Assembly (NCBI RefSeq): GCF_021134715.1
Contig: NC_060025.1
Location: 8,618,001 to 8,682,000 of the forward strand
Direction of reading: 5' to 3'
DNA: 64,000 bases
DNA from: Daphnia pulex
Lineage: Eukaryota > Arthropoda > Branchiopoda > Diplostraca > Daphniidae
Below, one piece after another: positions 1 through 11,418 of the stretch. Every line of letters begins with the position of its first letter. The stretch's first letter is position 1. The notes beneath the pieces were generated by a model. That model saw only the letters and a list, made by a program, of their open reading frames with translations. It made no database searches and was not told where the DNA came from. The position numbers were made by a program, and so were the translations under genes.

Positions 1-478
1 CTATTCAGCAGCTCTTATTTCGCGGGAAAACTTTAAACGTAATAAAAAGTACTTTTTTTCTTTAATTGAATTAAAGTGTTTTACTAATAAAAATCAGCCA
101 TTTCTAAAAATAACAATAGGTCATGAGTGAGAGGGCTGATTTATTATCATTTGTCATTTCAAAAAGGACTCTTGGAAACTTCAATAACTTTTTAATGAAA
201 AATTCTGATTGCCATTCCAACACCATTTATTGCCCAAAATTTAACAGCCACAGTATTAGAATACAGGAAAAGGAAATAAGTTTCGGAATACGTTTGCAAA
301 AAAAAAACTAAAATCGAATTTGAAATAATAAAAACAGTTTCAGTATAACAAAATTGAATGTAAATAATTAACAACCAAAAACGAGAGGAAAATTTTTCAA
401 AGACATAAGGCAAGAGTCAACAGAATTCGTTGATCACGAAATATCAAACCGGAATCCTGTATACTATACCGAACGGAA
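1..478. other. Intergenic, 3' side of gene A
   Basis: AT-rich sequence with no supported gene. It is the 3' flank of minus-strand gene A and contains TTTATT (226-231), which reads AATAAA on the minus strand and could be its polyadenylation signal. An E2F-like palindrome TTTCGCGGGAAA lies at 18-29; whether it serves a gene to the left cannot be told from this window. Confidence 0.4.
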
Positions 479-1272
479 TTATTTACCGGCGACTTTAGCA
501 GCAACTGGACGTTTGACGACTGCGGTTCTGCGACCCTGTGGCTTATTGCCATTTTTCCTTAGTTCAGCTGTCGCAGTCAAAGCGCTCTCGGGACAATATT
601 CATAGTTGAAACCTGCCGGAGTGCAACCCAATACAGTCATGACGTTATAACCGGAAGAGATGGTAGCGATTTCCGTAAAGGTGGCCGTCAGCGTAGTCGT
701 TTCTTGGAGTGTCATTCCCAAACAAGACAGGAATTCGCTAATGTTGACGGTCGACATTCCGCAATCGCCGACCGAGATGACGTTGTTGTTTCTGCCTCTA
801 GTGGTCGACAGTGTCCGGAAGAGGTTGACGTAATTCGTGTACGAATCGTCGAACGAACTGGCAACCTGCTGCTGGTAATTGTTGAAATTTGAATTGAAGT
901 TTAAGGCACGTGGAGCCTTTGTAGCTTCAACTCTACGAGAATTAAAACAAACAAAATGTCATCAGATTTTTGGAAATCAAAGAATTGTATAAGTGTTAAT
1001 TACTTCAGGACTTCCGATGGTTGAATGTCCATTTCGTCCGCTACAATTTGGGGTTGCTCCACCATTCCGCGCTTCCTACGACATTGGGAAACTTCGCCGG
1101 ACGTGATGTAGCAATTGGTGCCCTTGATCAGCGTCGATGTGGCCACTTCGAAAGTGAATTCGGTGACGGGCGAAAGGAGCGGCGTGCCGTGAAGGATCAG
1201 ACTTGCCCGGCCAACAGAAGAAGACTGGAAAGCAACAAAGCAAATAGCTACCAAAAATTTAGACGACAGCAT
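479..1272 (-). CDS. Gene A: secreted RRKRG-family protein, basic tail
   Basis: Two exons, 1272-1004 and 932-479, joined in phase 2 with a GT-AG intron of 71 bp, give 240 aa. I chose the Met at 1272 because it begins a signal peptide (LVAICFVAF core), although the open frame runs further upstream. C54 and C64 (C-x9-C) are followed by RRKRG at 65-69, a furin-type site. Exon 2 carries CGMSTVNISEFLSCLG, ETTTLTATFTE and CTPAGFNYEYCP, the family domain. After the last Cys the tail is odd for the family: about 35 residues rich in Lys and Arg, ending in AAKVAGK, where paralogues have acidic or Ser/Thr-rich ends. The function is unknown; an extracellular, proteolytically processed protein is inferred. 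It is the outermost minus-strand member of the cluster. Confidence 0.85.
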
Positions 1273-1350
1273 TTTTTTTGTCTTGGACGAGCTGATGACG
1301 ATAGGAGAGACTGGCAATGAGTGTGTCTTCCTTCTGATCGTCGCACCTGC

Positions 1351-1357
1351 TTTTATA
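1351..1357 (-). promoter_or_regulatory. TATA box of gene A
   Basis: TATAAAA on the minus strand, 79 bp upstream of the gene A start codon. This is the same TATA-to-ATG spacing range as in paralogues B-F. Confidence 0.55.
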
Positions 1358-2294
1358 CCGCCAAACGTCTCGAGTGACATTGGCCTTTTTCGTGTCGATT
1401 CCAGTGGCTGTCGGCTTTCAGGTTATGTGTGTTGCTAACTTGTTTATCGTGTACAAATGTTAGGGTGGGGTTTTTTAGAGTCGACAACTTTTGAGCATCA
1501 TTACAAAAGAACCAGATTACTCAAATTTCCAATTCAAATTAAATTGGCGCGCGTTGCCACTGTTTTATATGACAAGGTGCCCGTCTCGCGAACGACGACC
1601 TTTGGAGCCACCTGGCCAGCACAGTTCGTTCACTTTGATTGAAATTTTTGTTTTGCATGTTTCCATTATTGCCAAATCAATAACCTCCCGGATTCTGTCG
1701 ATGAATACTCAAACCGAAATATCTAATCAACTTTACAGAAATTCAAGGTCTTGCGCTTATCCAATTGTCGCATTTTATATTTTTTTATTCGTATAGGTAC
1801 TTCAAATTTTCCCCGTCATCATAAAACCAGTTTGTTCTGCCATTATTATCGGCTTATATTATATCTGCTCTCTGGTTTCATGTTTTTATTTTTATATGGT
1901 TCATCATCTGTCAAAGTAATCCGAAAGTAATTTATATTCTCCGGTATGTTTTATTATTATTTTTATGGTTCATCAATAAATATTGTTGCATAATCCAAAA
2001 AGATATTGTTTGCAAAAAAAAAGGTTTATTGAAATGAAAAACCAGATTTATTAAAATAGCAAAAACACGGAACACTTGCAGATTTAAAAAGTCGAATTTT
2101 GAAATTTAAATATTGCTGAAGTGAATCAATATTAAACTGATTAAATAAAGGTCTATACTAAATAAAGTTTAGAAGAAGAATTAAAATAAAACAAATTGTT
2201 CCATGTTTTGTTTGTTGCAGCTTCCGAAGGATCCATGGCGACCGCGGCGGACCACGATCAGGATCGAAGCTTTTGCTCACAATGGCGACAGGAT
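1358..2294. other. Intergenic between genes A and B
   Basis: Mostly AT-rich with no supported gene. The part just after the gene B stop (2215-2294) is unusually GC-rich for the neighbourhood and may be 3' UTR of gene B. Short open frames at 1457-1796 lack coding character. Confidence 0.4.
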
Positions 2295-3506
2295 TCAAGG
2301 TGCGACAATTTCGTCCGTAGACGATTCGATTTCAGGGATGTCCGTAGCTAATTCTTCCGTGTCAACAGTAACAGTCGTGGGTGATTCGAGTACAGTAGAA
2401 GTAGGAGCAACAGTCGTAACAGTCGTCTGTACAATTGTTAAAACAGTATTGGTGATGGTTGACTGTTCGATGACAACAGAAGGTAGAATGGAAGTCTGAA
2501 CTGTTTCTTCCTCAGTACCAGAAGGAAGAATGGAAGTCTGAACTGTTTCTTCCTCAGTACCAGAAGGAAGAATGGAAGTCGGAACTGTTTCTTCATCAGT
2601 ACCAGAAGGAAGAATGGAAGTCTGAATTGTTTCTTCCTCAGTACCAGAAGGAAGAATTTCAGTCTCAGTTACTGCTTGAGACGGTTCTTGAATATCGGTG
2701 ATGATAACTGTTTGGTCGGTTACAATATAAGAAGACGACGTGCCATCCGGAAAAGTCGTAATATAAGTCGTCGTGTGGGTAAGTGTTTCTTCCTCTAGTA
2801 TAATACTTGGTTTAGATGGCTGGGATGACTGTTCATTCAGATTGGCTGGGCAGTAAAGGTAAGGGAATCCGGCCGGAGTGCAGCCCATCACAGTCATGAC
2901 AGTGTAACCGCTGGAGGAGTAATGGGTTTCGGTAAAAGTGGCCGTCAGGGTGGTTGTCTCCTGGACAGTCATTCCCAAACAGGAGAGGAAGTCGACCAGG
3001 TTAACGGTCGACATGCCGCAATTGCCGACCGTGATGACGTTGCTTCGGCGTCTATTCGCCAACTGTTTGAAAATGTTCTGCGATTGGAAATAGGAATCGT
3101 CCATCGAACTGAAGAGGTTGTGAGCGGCTAAAATTTCTTTCTGCGTAAGGTCTCGCGGAATAGTAGTAGTTTCAATCCTAACATTTTCTCAAATTAGTAT
3201 AATCAGCATTGAACTCAAATATAATAAGAACAAATGATGTAACTCTTACCCAACGACGGTCGACGGCACGATTTTCCCTTTGCCGTTGTACTGGATGGGC
3301 CTCTCTACCATTCCGCGCTTGCGTCGACATTGGGTCACTTCGCCTTCCGTGATGTAACAGGTGGTGGGTTTGATCTTAGTCAATTGCTCGATGGCCAGGG
3401 CGTACGACGTCACTCCGGATAATAGCGGCTGGCCGTGAAGACTGAGGCTGGCCAAAGCCGGCGACATCAGGCCAATCAAAGCCAAAAGAATCGACAATTG
3501 AGACAT
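2295..3506 (-). CDS. Gene B: secreted RRKRG-family protein with repeat tail
   Basis: Exons 3506-3250 and 3177-2295 join in phase 2 (intron 72 bp) and give 379 aa. The signal peptide is residues 1-20 (MSQLSILLALIGLMSPALAS). C50 and C60 precede RRKRG at 61-65. Exon 2 has FSSMDDSY, CGMSTVNLVDFLSCLG, ETTTLTATFTET and CTPAGFPYLYCP, then a tail of about 190 residues rich in Thr, Ser, Glu and Val. The tail contains about four copies of a 14-residue unit (ILPSGTEEETVQTS) and ends EIVAP, an ending close to gene D's EQIAP. Such Ser/Thr tails are typical of O-glycosylated, mucin-like stalks; that role is inference. Function unknown. Confidence 0.88.
2481..2660 (-). repeat. Coding minisatellite in gene B (42-bp unit)
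   Basis: About four tandem copies of a 42-bp unit encoding ILPSGTEEETVQTS with few substitutions. The unit length is a multiple of three, so copy-number change keeps the frame. The near identity points to recent expansion. Confidence 0.85.
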
Positions 3507-3571
3507 GTTTTAAAATACGAGAGTGGGGGATAAAAATGAGCCGATACAATTGAATCTGAAGGTGGACACAA

Positions 3572-3605
3572 TGCTCTTGTCGTCAGTTTTTTTCGGTCTT
3601 ATATA
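3572..3605 (-). promoter_or_regulatory. Core promoter of gene B
   Basis: TATATAAG begins at 3605 (minus strand). A CATTGTG motif, also found in gene C, places the likely transcription start near 3572, 33 bp downstream, leaving a 5' UTR of about 65 nt. Confidence 0.55.
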
Positions 3606-4971
3606 CGCGCAGTGAAATCCGGTTGATTTGAATAGTACTCGTCATTTATGGTCAGTATTGTGGCAGCTACCCAAATTGAATTTTTCCAGTTTTGTATAGG
3701 AAGAGACGAACGAGCTACTGAAGCGGAAAAATTAGCAATTTCGTCAAGAGGGTAGCTATAATAATAAATGAAGAAAAACAGGTCTAGTTGCTGAGAAATC
3801 CGTTCTGAAAGATTGTCGCTGGCAAGAGAAGTCATCAGAGAGAAAAAAAAAACTGGTTTTTATATTCCCCGTTGTTGCCTTATTCCACTTGTACGCGCAA
3901 ACAAAATGCAAATCAATTTGGTCGGTTGTTTTGTTCAACCACAATCAAGTAAAATAATAACTGCATTTCACCACCCTCCCCCCCCCTGAAAAAGGGTTTA
4001 GATAACAGAAAATGTACAAAACAAACACATTTCTCTGTGCAGGGTTCAATAAGAAAACGCCCTTCAGTTTTTTTTTTTTATCATATACCGACACGCGGAA
4101 AATTGGGAGAGCATAATGGGGTTGATGCCCTGATGGTTGCGCTTGATCTTCACCAGCTATATATGCGATCTGCTCATGCAATCTGTGAATTAATTATATG
4201 GACAGAGTACATTGAAAGCAACTGGAATAACTCAGCGAGTCAAACAATGGAATTGAATAAATAACGAGTCTAATGAGTAAACAAGGTGAATGCACGACAG
4301 ATGAAATGGCATGTCGATCAAGAGGAGGGTAACGTACTTGACGAGTTTCTTTTTAACCAATGCGGATAATTTTGTTTTTCTTTTGTTGGATTGATGACCA
4401 TAGTCGTCGAAATTATTTTCGACCGACCTCCACAAACGTAAAACGAAAGTCAAACGACTTTTGTCAGATGTATACGCGCTGCTATTTCTTAATGTTTACA
4501 TCTTTTGCTTCTTGCACAGTTCGATATCCTGAAGGTCATCATCAGCAAGCAAATAATCTCATCCAACTCGTTTACGTGTTAAATGTGTGCTGCTATTTAT
4601 TTTTCACTACTTGATTCAAATGGGAAATGCCAGAACGGCAACAGAAGAATAATTTAAAAACATTTAAACAAATTAACATTTAAATATAGCCATAAATTAT
4701 TCAGCAGAAGAAGATATTAAAAAAAAACTGGAAAAGTATAGAAATAACTTTGTGAGTTTAAAAACTACACTAATAACAATAATAGTGGTAGGGGAAAACG
4801 GAAGTTAGTATTAAAATGTTTCATGTCCAGGATCTTTCTGGTGTCGACCAGCGAGAGAAGGAAGTTTTTCTCTTATAAAAGAAGAATTCAAAGTGCAAAA
4901 GGGAAGAGCACAGGAGGTAAATTAGGGCCGGGTACAGAAGTAAGAGTAGGACAGGTAGTAAGAACGCTTTA
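3606..4971. other. Intergenic between genes B and C
   Basis: No supported gene. Most of it (about 4030-4900) is a block duplicated at 7388-8205; short open frames on both strands are shadows of that repeat. A run of C lies near 3976-3986. Confidence 0.5.
4030..4900. repeat. Duplicated non-coding block, copy 1
   Basis: From about AATAAGAAAACGCC to GATCTTTC the sequence repeats at 7388-8205 with small indels and high identity. Copy 1 sits between genes B and C; copy 2 sits in the gap between the two halves of the gene cluster and is cut off by the DNA element at 8209. It suggests segmental duplication of the gene spacers along with the genes. Confidence 0.8.
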
Positions 4972-5686
4972 TTAAGGGCAGAATTGGTAAGGGAATCCAG
5001 CCGGAGTGCAATTCTTCACAGTCATTCTGTTATAACCGGAAAAATAGGTCTGGGTTTTCGTAAAAGTGGCCGTCAGAGTGGTCGTTTCCTGGACAGTCAA
5101 TCCCAGGCAGGAGAGGAACTGGCTAAAGTTGACCGTCGACATGCCGCAGTTGCCGACCGAGATGACGTTGTTCTTCTTGTCTTTAGACGAAAGTTGATGG
5201 AAAAGATTGTGATATTTCTGGAAGGAGTCGTCCATCGATCCGACGATCGGGTTGGCGTTGAAAAAGTCCAACGAACCAATATCTCGCTGATGAAAGATTG
5301 GGAGCATCGGGACCGGAGTAGATTCAATCCTAATACAACCAGCAATAAATCATTTATTCAATTAACAGCAGTTTCATCCAGTTATGATATATAATATAGA
5401 TTTGAGTTTTGCACAGTTCGTTTTCTTACCCGATAACCGCCGATGGTGAAATTGGCCAATTTCTGTTCAAAAGGATCGGCTTCTCTTCAATGCCGCGCTT
5501 ACGACGACATTGAGAGACTTGGCCTTCCGTGGTGTAGCAGGACATCTTCTTGGTGGTGTTCGTCGTCACGACGGTAAACGTGTAAGACGTCACCGCTGAA
5601 AAGAGCGGCTGACCGTGGGGATTGAAGCTGGCCAAAGCGGCAGACATGGACCCAATCAAAACCAAAAGAATCAACATTTGAGACAT
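4972..5686 (-). CDS. Gene C: secreted RRKRG-family protein, minimal tail
   Basis: Exons 5686-5430 and 5329-4972 join in phase 2 (intron 99 bp) and give 204 aa, the shortest member. The start is the Met of MSQMLILLVLIGS, which makes a signal peptide ending at ALAS (20). C50 and C60 precede RRKRG at 61-65. Exon 2 shows VGSMDDSF, CGMSTVNFSQFLSCLG, ETTTLTATFTKT and NCTPAGFPYQFCP, with the stop directly after CP. There is therefore no tail, which defines the core domain of the family. The stop overlaps a polyadenylation-type hexamer (TAATAAA), but a later signal may be the one used. Exon 1 is closest by eye to that of gene F on the other arm. Confidence 0.87.
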
Positions 5687-5764
5687 GGTAAAATTAGACA
5701 AAATGAGCTGTAGAGCGAACAAGAGGATCGACCGAGTCGGTTAGAGTCTGTCGGATGGACACAA

Positions 5765-5796
5765 TGTCAGGTGTTGATCACTCGCTCCTTTATATA
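5765..5796 (-). promoter_or_regulatory. Core promoter of gene C
   Basis: TATATAAAG begins at 5796 (minus strand). CATTGTG places the likely start at 5765, exactly 31 bp downstream, giving a 5' UTR of about 79 nt. Confidence 0.6.
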
Positions 5797-6659
5797 CCGG
5801 ACGATTTTGCGTTGGATTGTTGGCACGTCCATTCCGGTTATATTTTCATGAAAATTGTCAACTTCGGCATCAAATTCGGATTGAAAGAAGAAAAGGAATT
5901 TCATGTCTCGCCCGTTTGAATTGTTCTTATCATTTTCCTTAGAAAATCCTTTTGATGTGTTCCTATCGGACAAATCTTTCTCTCAATACCCGATATTCAC
6001 GCCCAATGGTAAATCAGGTTGGGAATTTAGCAAACCTTCTATAAATCAATTGTCATTTGTCATTTTTATCGCGCGGACGTCACCAGCAGCTCGCCAGCAG
6101 CGCATCAGACAATCAGCAAACGATATACTTATCAAATAACTCACCGAAATTCACCAAAGAACTATATAAGAAAATAGAGTGCAGGGTATAGTGCTTGTTT
6201 GTTTTCTGAATAAATCTTGCTGGATAAATTCGTCAAAGTGACAGCTAACAACACATCTGCCTCTCCATGTCCAGGGTGTGGTTCGTGCTTATCGCCGAAG
6301 CTTGAATATTTAATTCGGCTGCTGATGGTCTCACTCATCAACTAGAAAGACTCAACTTGGATGATTTACTGATGAATAATGCCATGTGAGGACAAAATGG
6401 TTGACCATATTTTGCCTTGGATGCGCTTCTAAAGATTACAGCTAGACGTACATGAGACAGTATTATTTGTATTCACAAACGGAGGGAGCCTCAATAAGGT
6501 GATACAGGCTTTATTTGGAAAAGACATTCTACTATAAAAAGGATTCCACTTATTTCAAAGGATCTTCTCCTTTTGTTACCAGGCAGCCATTTTTCCAGTA
6601 TACTTTTATATAACGTAAATTGGCATCTTCCGCATAAGTATAGAAATGAGTTAGTTCAT

Positions 6660-7270
6660 CATTACATGTCTTGAAACTATAACTCAAGAATTAAAAGAAC
6701 CGCAAATTTTACATATGTCCAATAAGCGAAATGAAATTGAAGATGTGAATCGCGCATTTTCTTGTTTATTACAGCACGTCAAGCGGTCTAGGCCACCTTT
6801 ATATGCAGTTGGCATTTGAAAATATCTCAGTTTTTCATCAGCTGTTGAATAACTCCGATTGAAAGTAGTCAAACTGATTGATATCTGCATGATGTCTGGC
6901 AAATACTAACATGAAGGGACGCATAGCGGAATAATGTCGCGAGATTGACGTTCTGTGGAGATCGTGATCGTATATATTAATATTCGCTTAGTTTTTGTAG
7001 TTGAAAAAAAAACACGGCAATGAAAAAAGCTTGAACGAATGATGGTTTACAGAACGCACTTGTTCTGTATGGTAATAAAAAGGTCAGATGATGATATGGC
7101 AAACTAGGCAAAGGAATAATATGGAAGTGAAAATGTTGCTATTATAATTATTTATATATAGCTATACTGTTGTGCTGTAGATTGGAAGGTTATATAATAT
7201 ATATACTGTTGATTGGATTGTTAATTGACTTCTTCCCCGCTCCTATCAGCAACAAATACACTTAGGCTGT
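6660..7270. repeat. Duplicated non-coding block, copy 1 (partner 9515-10260)
   Basis: Shared landmarks in order are ATGTCTTGAAACTATA, TTGCGCATTTTCT-like sequence, AACATGAAGG, GATTGACGTTCTG, TTTGCTTAGTTTTT-like sequence and AACGGCAA/ACGGCAATGAAAAA. Identity is patchy with several indels, so this duplication is older than that of 4030-4900. Confidence 0.7.
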
Positions 7271-7387
7271 TCATTGGCTGGATGGAGGTAAACAATTCTG
7301 GAATTTCTGATGAGAATTACAATTTCATTTATTGTTTCATTTGTTGCGGGGGTCATTAAATGCACATTTTTATACACATCATCTCTG

Positions 7388-8205
7388 AAGCACTTAATAA
7401 GAAAACGTCCTTCAGTTTCTAATTGAACTACCGTAGGCCGAAGAAAAATGGGAAAGCAAAATGGGTTAATTGTTGCCCTGATGGTTGCGCTTGATCTTCA
7501 CCAGCTATATGCGATCTGCTCATGCAATCTGTGAATAATTATGGACAGAGTACATTGAAAGCAACTGGAATAACTCAGCGAGTCAAACAATGGAATTGAA
7601 TAAATAACGAGTCTAATGAGTAAACAGGTGAATGCACGACAGATGCCATGGCATGTCGATCAAGAGGAGGGTAACGTACTTGACGAGTTTCTTTTTAACT
7701 AATGCGGATAATTTTGTTTTTCTTTTGTTGGATTGATGACCATAGTTGTCGAAATTATTTTCGTCCGACCTCCACAAACGTAAAACGAAAGTCAAACAAC
7801 TTTTGCCATCAGATGTATACGCGCTGCTTATATGTCTTAATAATTCACTTTGGCTTGTTGCGCAATTCGCGCCCCTGTTGCTGACTACCAAGTAGCAAAT
7901 AATATAATCCAACTCGTGTGTGTTAAATGTATGCTGCTATTTATTTTTCACTACTTGATTCAAATGGGAAATGCCAGAACGGCAACAGAAGAATAATTTA
8001 AAAACATTTAAACAAATTAACATTTAAATATAGCCATAAATTATTCAGCAGAAGAATAGAAGGGAAAAAAAACGGGAAAAGTATAGAAATAACTTTGTGA
8101 GTTTAAAAACTACACTAATAACAATAATAGTGGTATGAGGAAAACGGAAGAGTATTAAGATTAAAATGTTTCATGTCCGGGATCTTTCAGGTGTCGACCA
8201 ACAAG
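7388..8205. repeat. Duplicated non-coding block, copy 2 (partner 4030-4900)
   Basis: This is the copy of 4030-4900, collinear until the DNA element begins at 8209. The copy includes a GTGTCGACCA landmark just before the element. Confidence 0.8.
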
Positions 8206-8554
8206 AGCACACAGCAGCGGTAACATACTTAATTTCCAGTATGTTAGTAGGTTAAAAGTACTGAATTTGTCAAGTAGGGCTTTTTTCATACTTAATTTGG
8301 AAAATTTCCTACTTGAAATATTTTTTAACGTACTTACAACTCATTTTCATACTTGCAAGCACTATCTTTTTTAAATATCAAGTAGTTTAGGGAGTTGTAA
8401 GTATGTTCAACTATTTGTAAGTATTGTAAATTTGTAAGTATATTGGACGAACATACTTATACCTATTTTTCATACTTATTTTCGTCGTATACATACTTAA
8501 ACAGCTAATAACATACTTGTACTTTGTACTTGTACTTTTGCTCACTTTTGAAAT

Positions 8555-9087
8555 TTGATTGAGCTTAGCCTATATATATCGACTACTGGATTCAACTTGT
8601 TAGTCGACGAGGCTAGTGATCCCACGTCCATTGAAGATGTTGTTATTGCTAGTAGTAACACAACTGATGGCGTCAGGGCTGGTCTTGAACAATCATCAGC
8701 TGAAGATAGGCATGATTTTGATCACGAACAACAACCCCAACATTTTGGCCAGCAAAATTTGGTTCCTGCTGCTCATCGTGAAATTGAATCCCTCCTTTTC
8801 ACTCATGGTGCTGCGTTTAGTGAATTTGAATGGGAGGCTGGCTTGCTACTTATGTTGCGACAAAGATATTTCCTGACCTACGAGGCCCTGCTCTTTGTTT
8901 CTCAGTCCATCCATGAGCATTATTCAAGAAATATGGCCATCGTTCAGGTAGAACTCTAGAATACATGTAAACTACTTGTTTAAGGAATATAACTCCTTTT
9001 TTTCATTAATTGTAGGAAAAATTTGCTGCCCTATTTATATCTACTGAAGGAACTGGTAGTACCGAGTTTAAAGCAGCCTGTGCTTAA
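8555..9087 (+). CDS. Transposon-derived two-exon frame, function unknown
   Basis: An open frame from 8555 to 8947 ends ...MAIVQ at a GT donor. A TTGTAG acceptor at 9015 leads in phase into EKFAALFISTEGTG and a stop at 9087, for 154 aa. The section FEWEAGLLLMLRQRYFLTYE has a helical look like linker regions of transposon proteins I have seen, but no catalytic core is present, so it cannot be an intact transposase. The true start may be an AG acceptor near 8603 (before VDEASDPTS) instead of the Met at 8555. It probably is a truncated remnant of a longer transposon gene. Confidence 0.4.
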
Positions 9088-9251
9088 AGCTTTCCTGTAA
9101 ATCATTTTTGTGAAAAAAATGAATAAGGGCACATGCTCGCCGCTTTAGGAGAGAAAATTGAATATAATGTTTGGACATAAAAATCTCTAAGTCCTAAACC
9201 CCCCCCCCCGTTGATTTATAACGGTTATTTAATTAGTTAAATCATATCAAT

Positions 9252-9323
9252 AGGCCTAATGGCACAGCGGATCAGCATCTGACTGTGATGCGAGACACCC
9301 GTGTTCGATTCCTACAGATGGCT
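9252..9323 (+). tRNA. Degenerate tRNA-like sequence inside the DNA element
   Basis: A good A box (TGGCACAGCGG, 9260-9270) and B box (GTTCGATTCC, 9303-9312) are correctly spaced. The anticodon stem GCATC/GATGC pairs perfectly around a 7-nt loop TGACTGT. However, the T stem and acceptor stem do not pair and loop position 33 is G where U is expected. It is most like an arginine-type tRNA in its 5' half. This is probably a tRNA pseudogene or a SINE head carried by the element, not a working tRNA. Confidence 0.4.
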
Positions 9324-9514
9324 TTTCTTTTATTCAAGTAAGTATGTTGGAGGCACATACTTACATGCTTACTCGTTACTTACAAAATGTAAGTATGAAA
9401 AAACTATTTAAGTATGTTAAGCTCGTAAGTAGTTTCGTCTTGTAAGTAATCCTGGCCCACTAAAGTATGTTAAGGTAAGTATTCTACCGCTGCTGTGTAT
9501 GGAGTTGAGTTATA

Positions 9515-10260
9515 ATTATGTCTTGAAACTATAGCTATAAGCCAAAAGAATTATAAAAAAAACACATGTTGAACTTGAAAATAAGATGATTGAAGTGATT
9601 GTGTTTTTCCGATCGAGCAAAAGGACAACGTCCGCAGGTCATGCTGTTCCGTGTCCCCTCTGTCACGATTGCACAGGTTTGACATATCTCCAAACCAAAT
9701 CAAATTTGAATTGCGCATTTTCTCGCATCACAGCATGTGGACGACAACCCTTTATTCTGTACGTTTGAAAATCTATAATGTTTTTTTTTTTTTTATCATC
9801 TCATTGGCTGTGTATTCTGATGATTGGCGTTTGTGGTTAAACCAAAGTCAAACTGGCTGATATTGATATCTGACTGACAAAAACATGAAGGCATATACGC
9901 ATAACGGAATAAATGCGCTTAAGTCGTGCGGGATTGACGTTCTGAATAGAGATTGTTATCGTATAATATTTGCTTAGTTTTTTGCTACAAGCAGTCAAGC
10001 AAAAAAACGGCAACGAAAAAGGTTTGAATAAATGGAACAGTTGACGTCCTTGTTTTTGTAAGGAATGGAAGGTCAGCAGCAGATTGCAGATGGTGGCAAA
10101 AAAAAGCTTTGACGTATAAGGAATTGAAAATGGTCTTAATTATATTCCTACGTTGCCAACCGGAATGATAATGCTGTTGTTATTCCCTTATCTTTCCATT
10201 ATCAACAACAAACAAACCCTGTGAGTTCGTTGACTGGATGGGGGTAAAACAATATAATTT
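9515..10260. repeat. Duplicated non-coding block, copy 2 (partner 6660-7270)
   Basis: Collinear with 6660-7270 over landmarks ATGTCTTGAAACTATA, GCGCATTTTCT, AACATGAAGG, GGATTGACGTTCTG and a final CAACAAACAAA stretch. It starts 17 bp after the right end of the DNA element. Confidence 0.7.
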
Positions 10261-11418
10261 CTGAGAGTTTGAATTTAACTTGTTTCCCTTTTTTATTCGC
10301 GGGGATTATTTGCACATTATTCCGAAACACAATATAAGAGAATATAGAATTCGGAATAAATTAAGAAAAAAAGGAGACGTGACGGGTGTAAAAAAAAGAA
10401 AAAAAGCCGTAGAACAACTGCCAAATTTGGCATTGGTGAACTGAAATTCCACATTCAAAAGATGTTCTCAACTTTGGCACCTTGCCTTGTGTACATAGCC
10501 TATACAAGCGCAGCGCAGAATAATAATTTTTTGGAAAAAGAAAAAAAAATAGAAAATGACTTTGAAGATGAGATTTAATCAAACCAGACAAATTTTTTTG
10601 GAAGACTGATGGCGTATCACAAAAGTGCACGCGTATGCACAGCATGAATTCCAAATCAATAAAACGAGTTGATTTTTCTTCTCTGCTGGCAGATGTTGTT
10701 TTCGCGCAGAGATTAATGGATACGGTCCATCCTCGTATGCAAAACAAAAAGTTGGAACGAGAAACTACAAAGTGGCAAGAAAAGGTCACCTTTTTAAAAT
10801 ATTATTGAAGGAATAATAATAAAAAAGGAATTACATAAGGCATGTTGGCATTTCCTGCTGTGTCGACTCCACACTTGAGCCACGATATAATTTGGTGAGT
10901 TTATAAGCTTATTTCATCATGTAAGAGCTAATTTTTCGGCTGATCAGCAGCCGCTTATTAATAACCAAAGATTCTAATGATAATATGTCGTCTTAAAAGA
11001 AAATTGACGCAAGGGTTTTTTGTCCATTCACGTTTTTAAATCCAAAGGGTGTGATGAGGTTTGACCGAAAGACTCTCGGTTATTGAACCAGCAACTCGCT
11101 TTGACTTGGGCGTTGTCCATTTTAAAATAAACAAGCACGCGGCAAACATTCCGTTGCTATATAAATGTAACGGTGTCTCTTCATACCAGCACGTATACTT
11201 GTTGACACGTCTATAACCTTGGCGAACTTTGCATGTGTGGGCGTTTGTTGTTGTCGGACATCATGTATACCTGATGTGTCCAATTGCAATAGCAAAAGTC
11301 AACGTCCTGATGCATTATTCAGAGGATAAATAAATGATTATAGCTCTTGAATTCAATTGAATTCTCGATTTATATTGATAATAGATGAATAAATTCAGCC
11401 ATTCGAAAACTGCTGCTG

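Larger units (their letters stand above)
8209..9498. mobile_element. DNA element with ACACAGCAGCGGTA inverted ends
   Basis: The left end ACACAGCAGCGGTA (8209-8222) and right end TACCGCTGCTGTGT (9485-9498) are exact inverted repeats of 14 bp. Both ends carry many subterminal copies of AAGTATG or its complement CATACTT, as in several cut-and-paste DNA transposons. The element interrupts the 7388-8205 block on its left and abuts the 9515-10260 block on its right. No clean target duplication is visible. It encodes a short two-exon frame (8555-9087) and a tRNA-like sequence. At 1.29 kb it is probably non-autonomous. The CACAG ends recall CACTA-type elements, but I cannot fix the superfamily. Confidence 0.75.

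Noticed and set aside
10361-10789. Minus-strand frame of 142 codons
   Set aside because: Dominated by Phe, Leu and Cys codons from T-rich runs; no domain or paralogue, and it sits among non-coding repeats.
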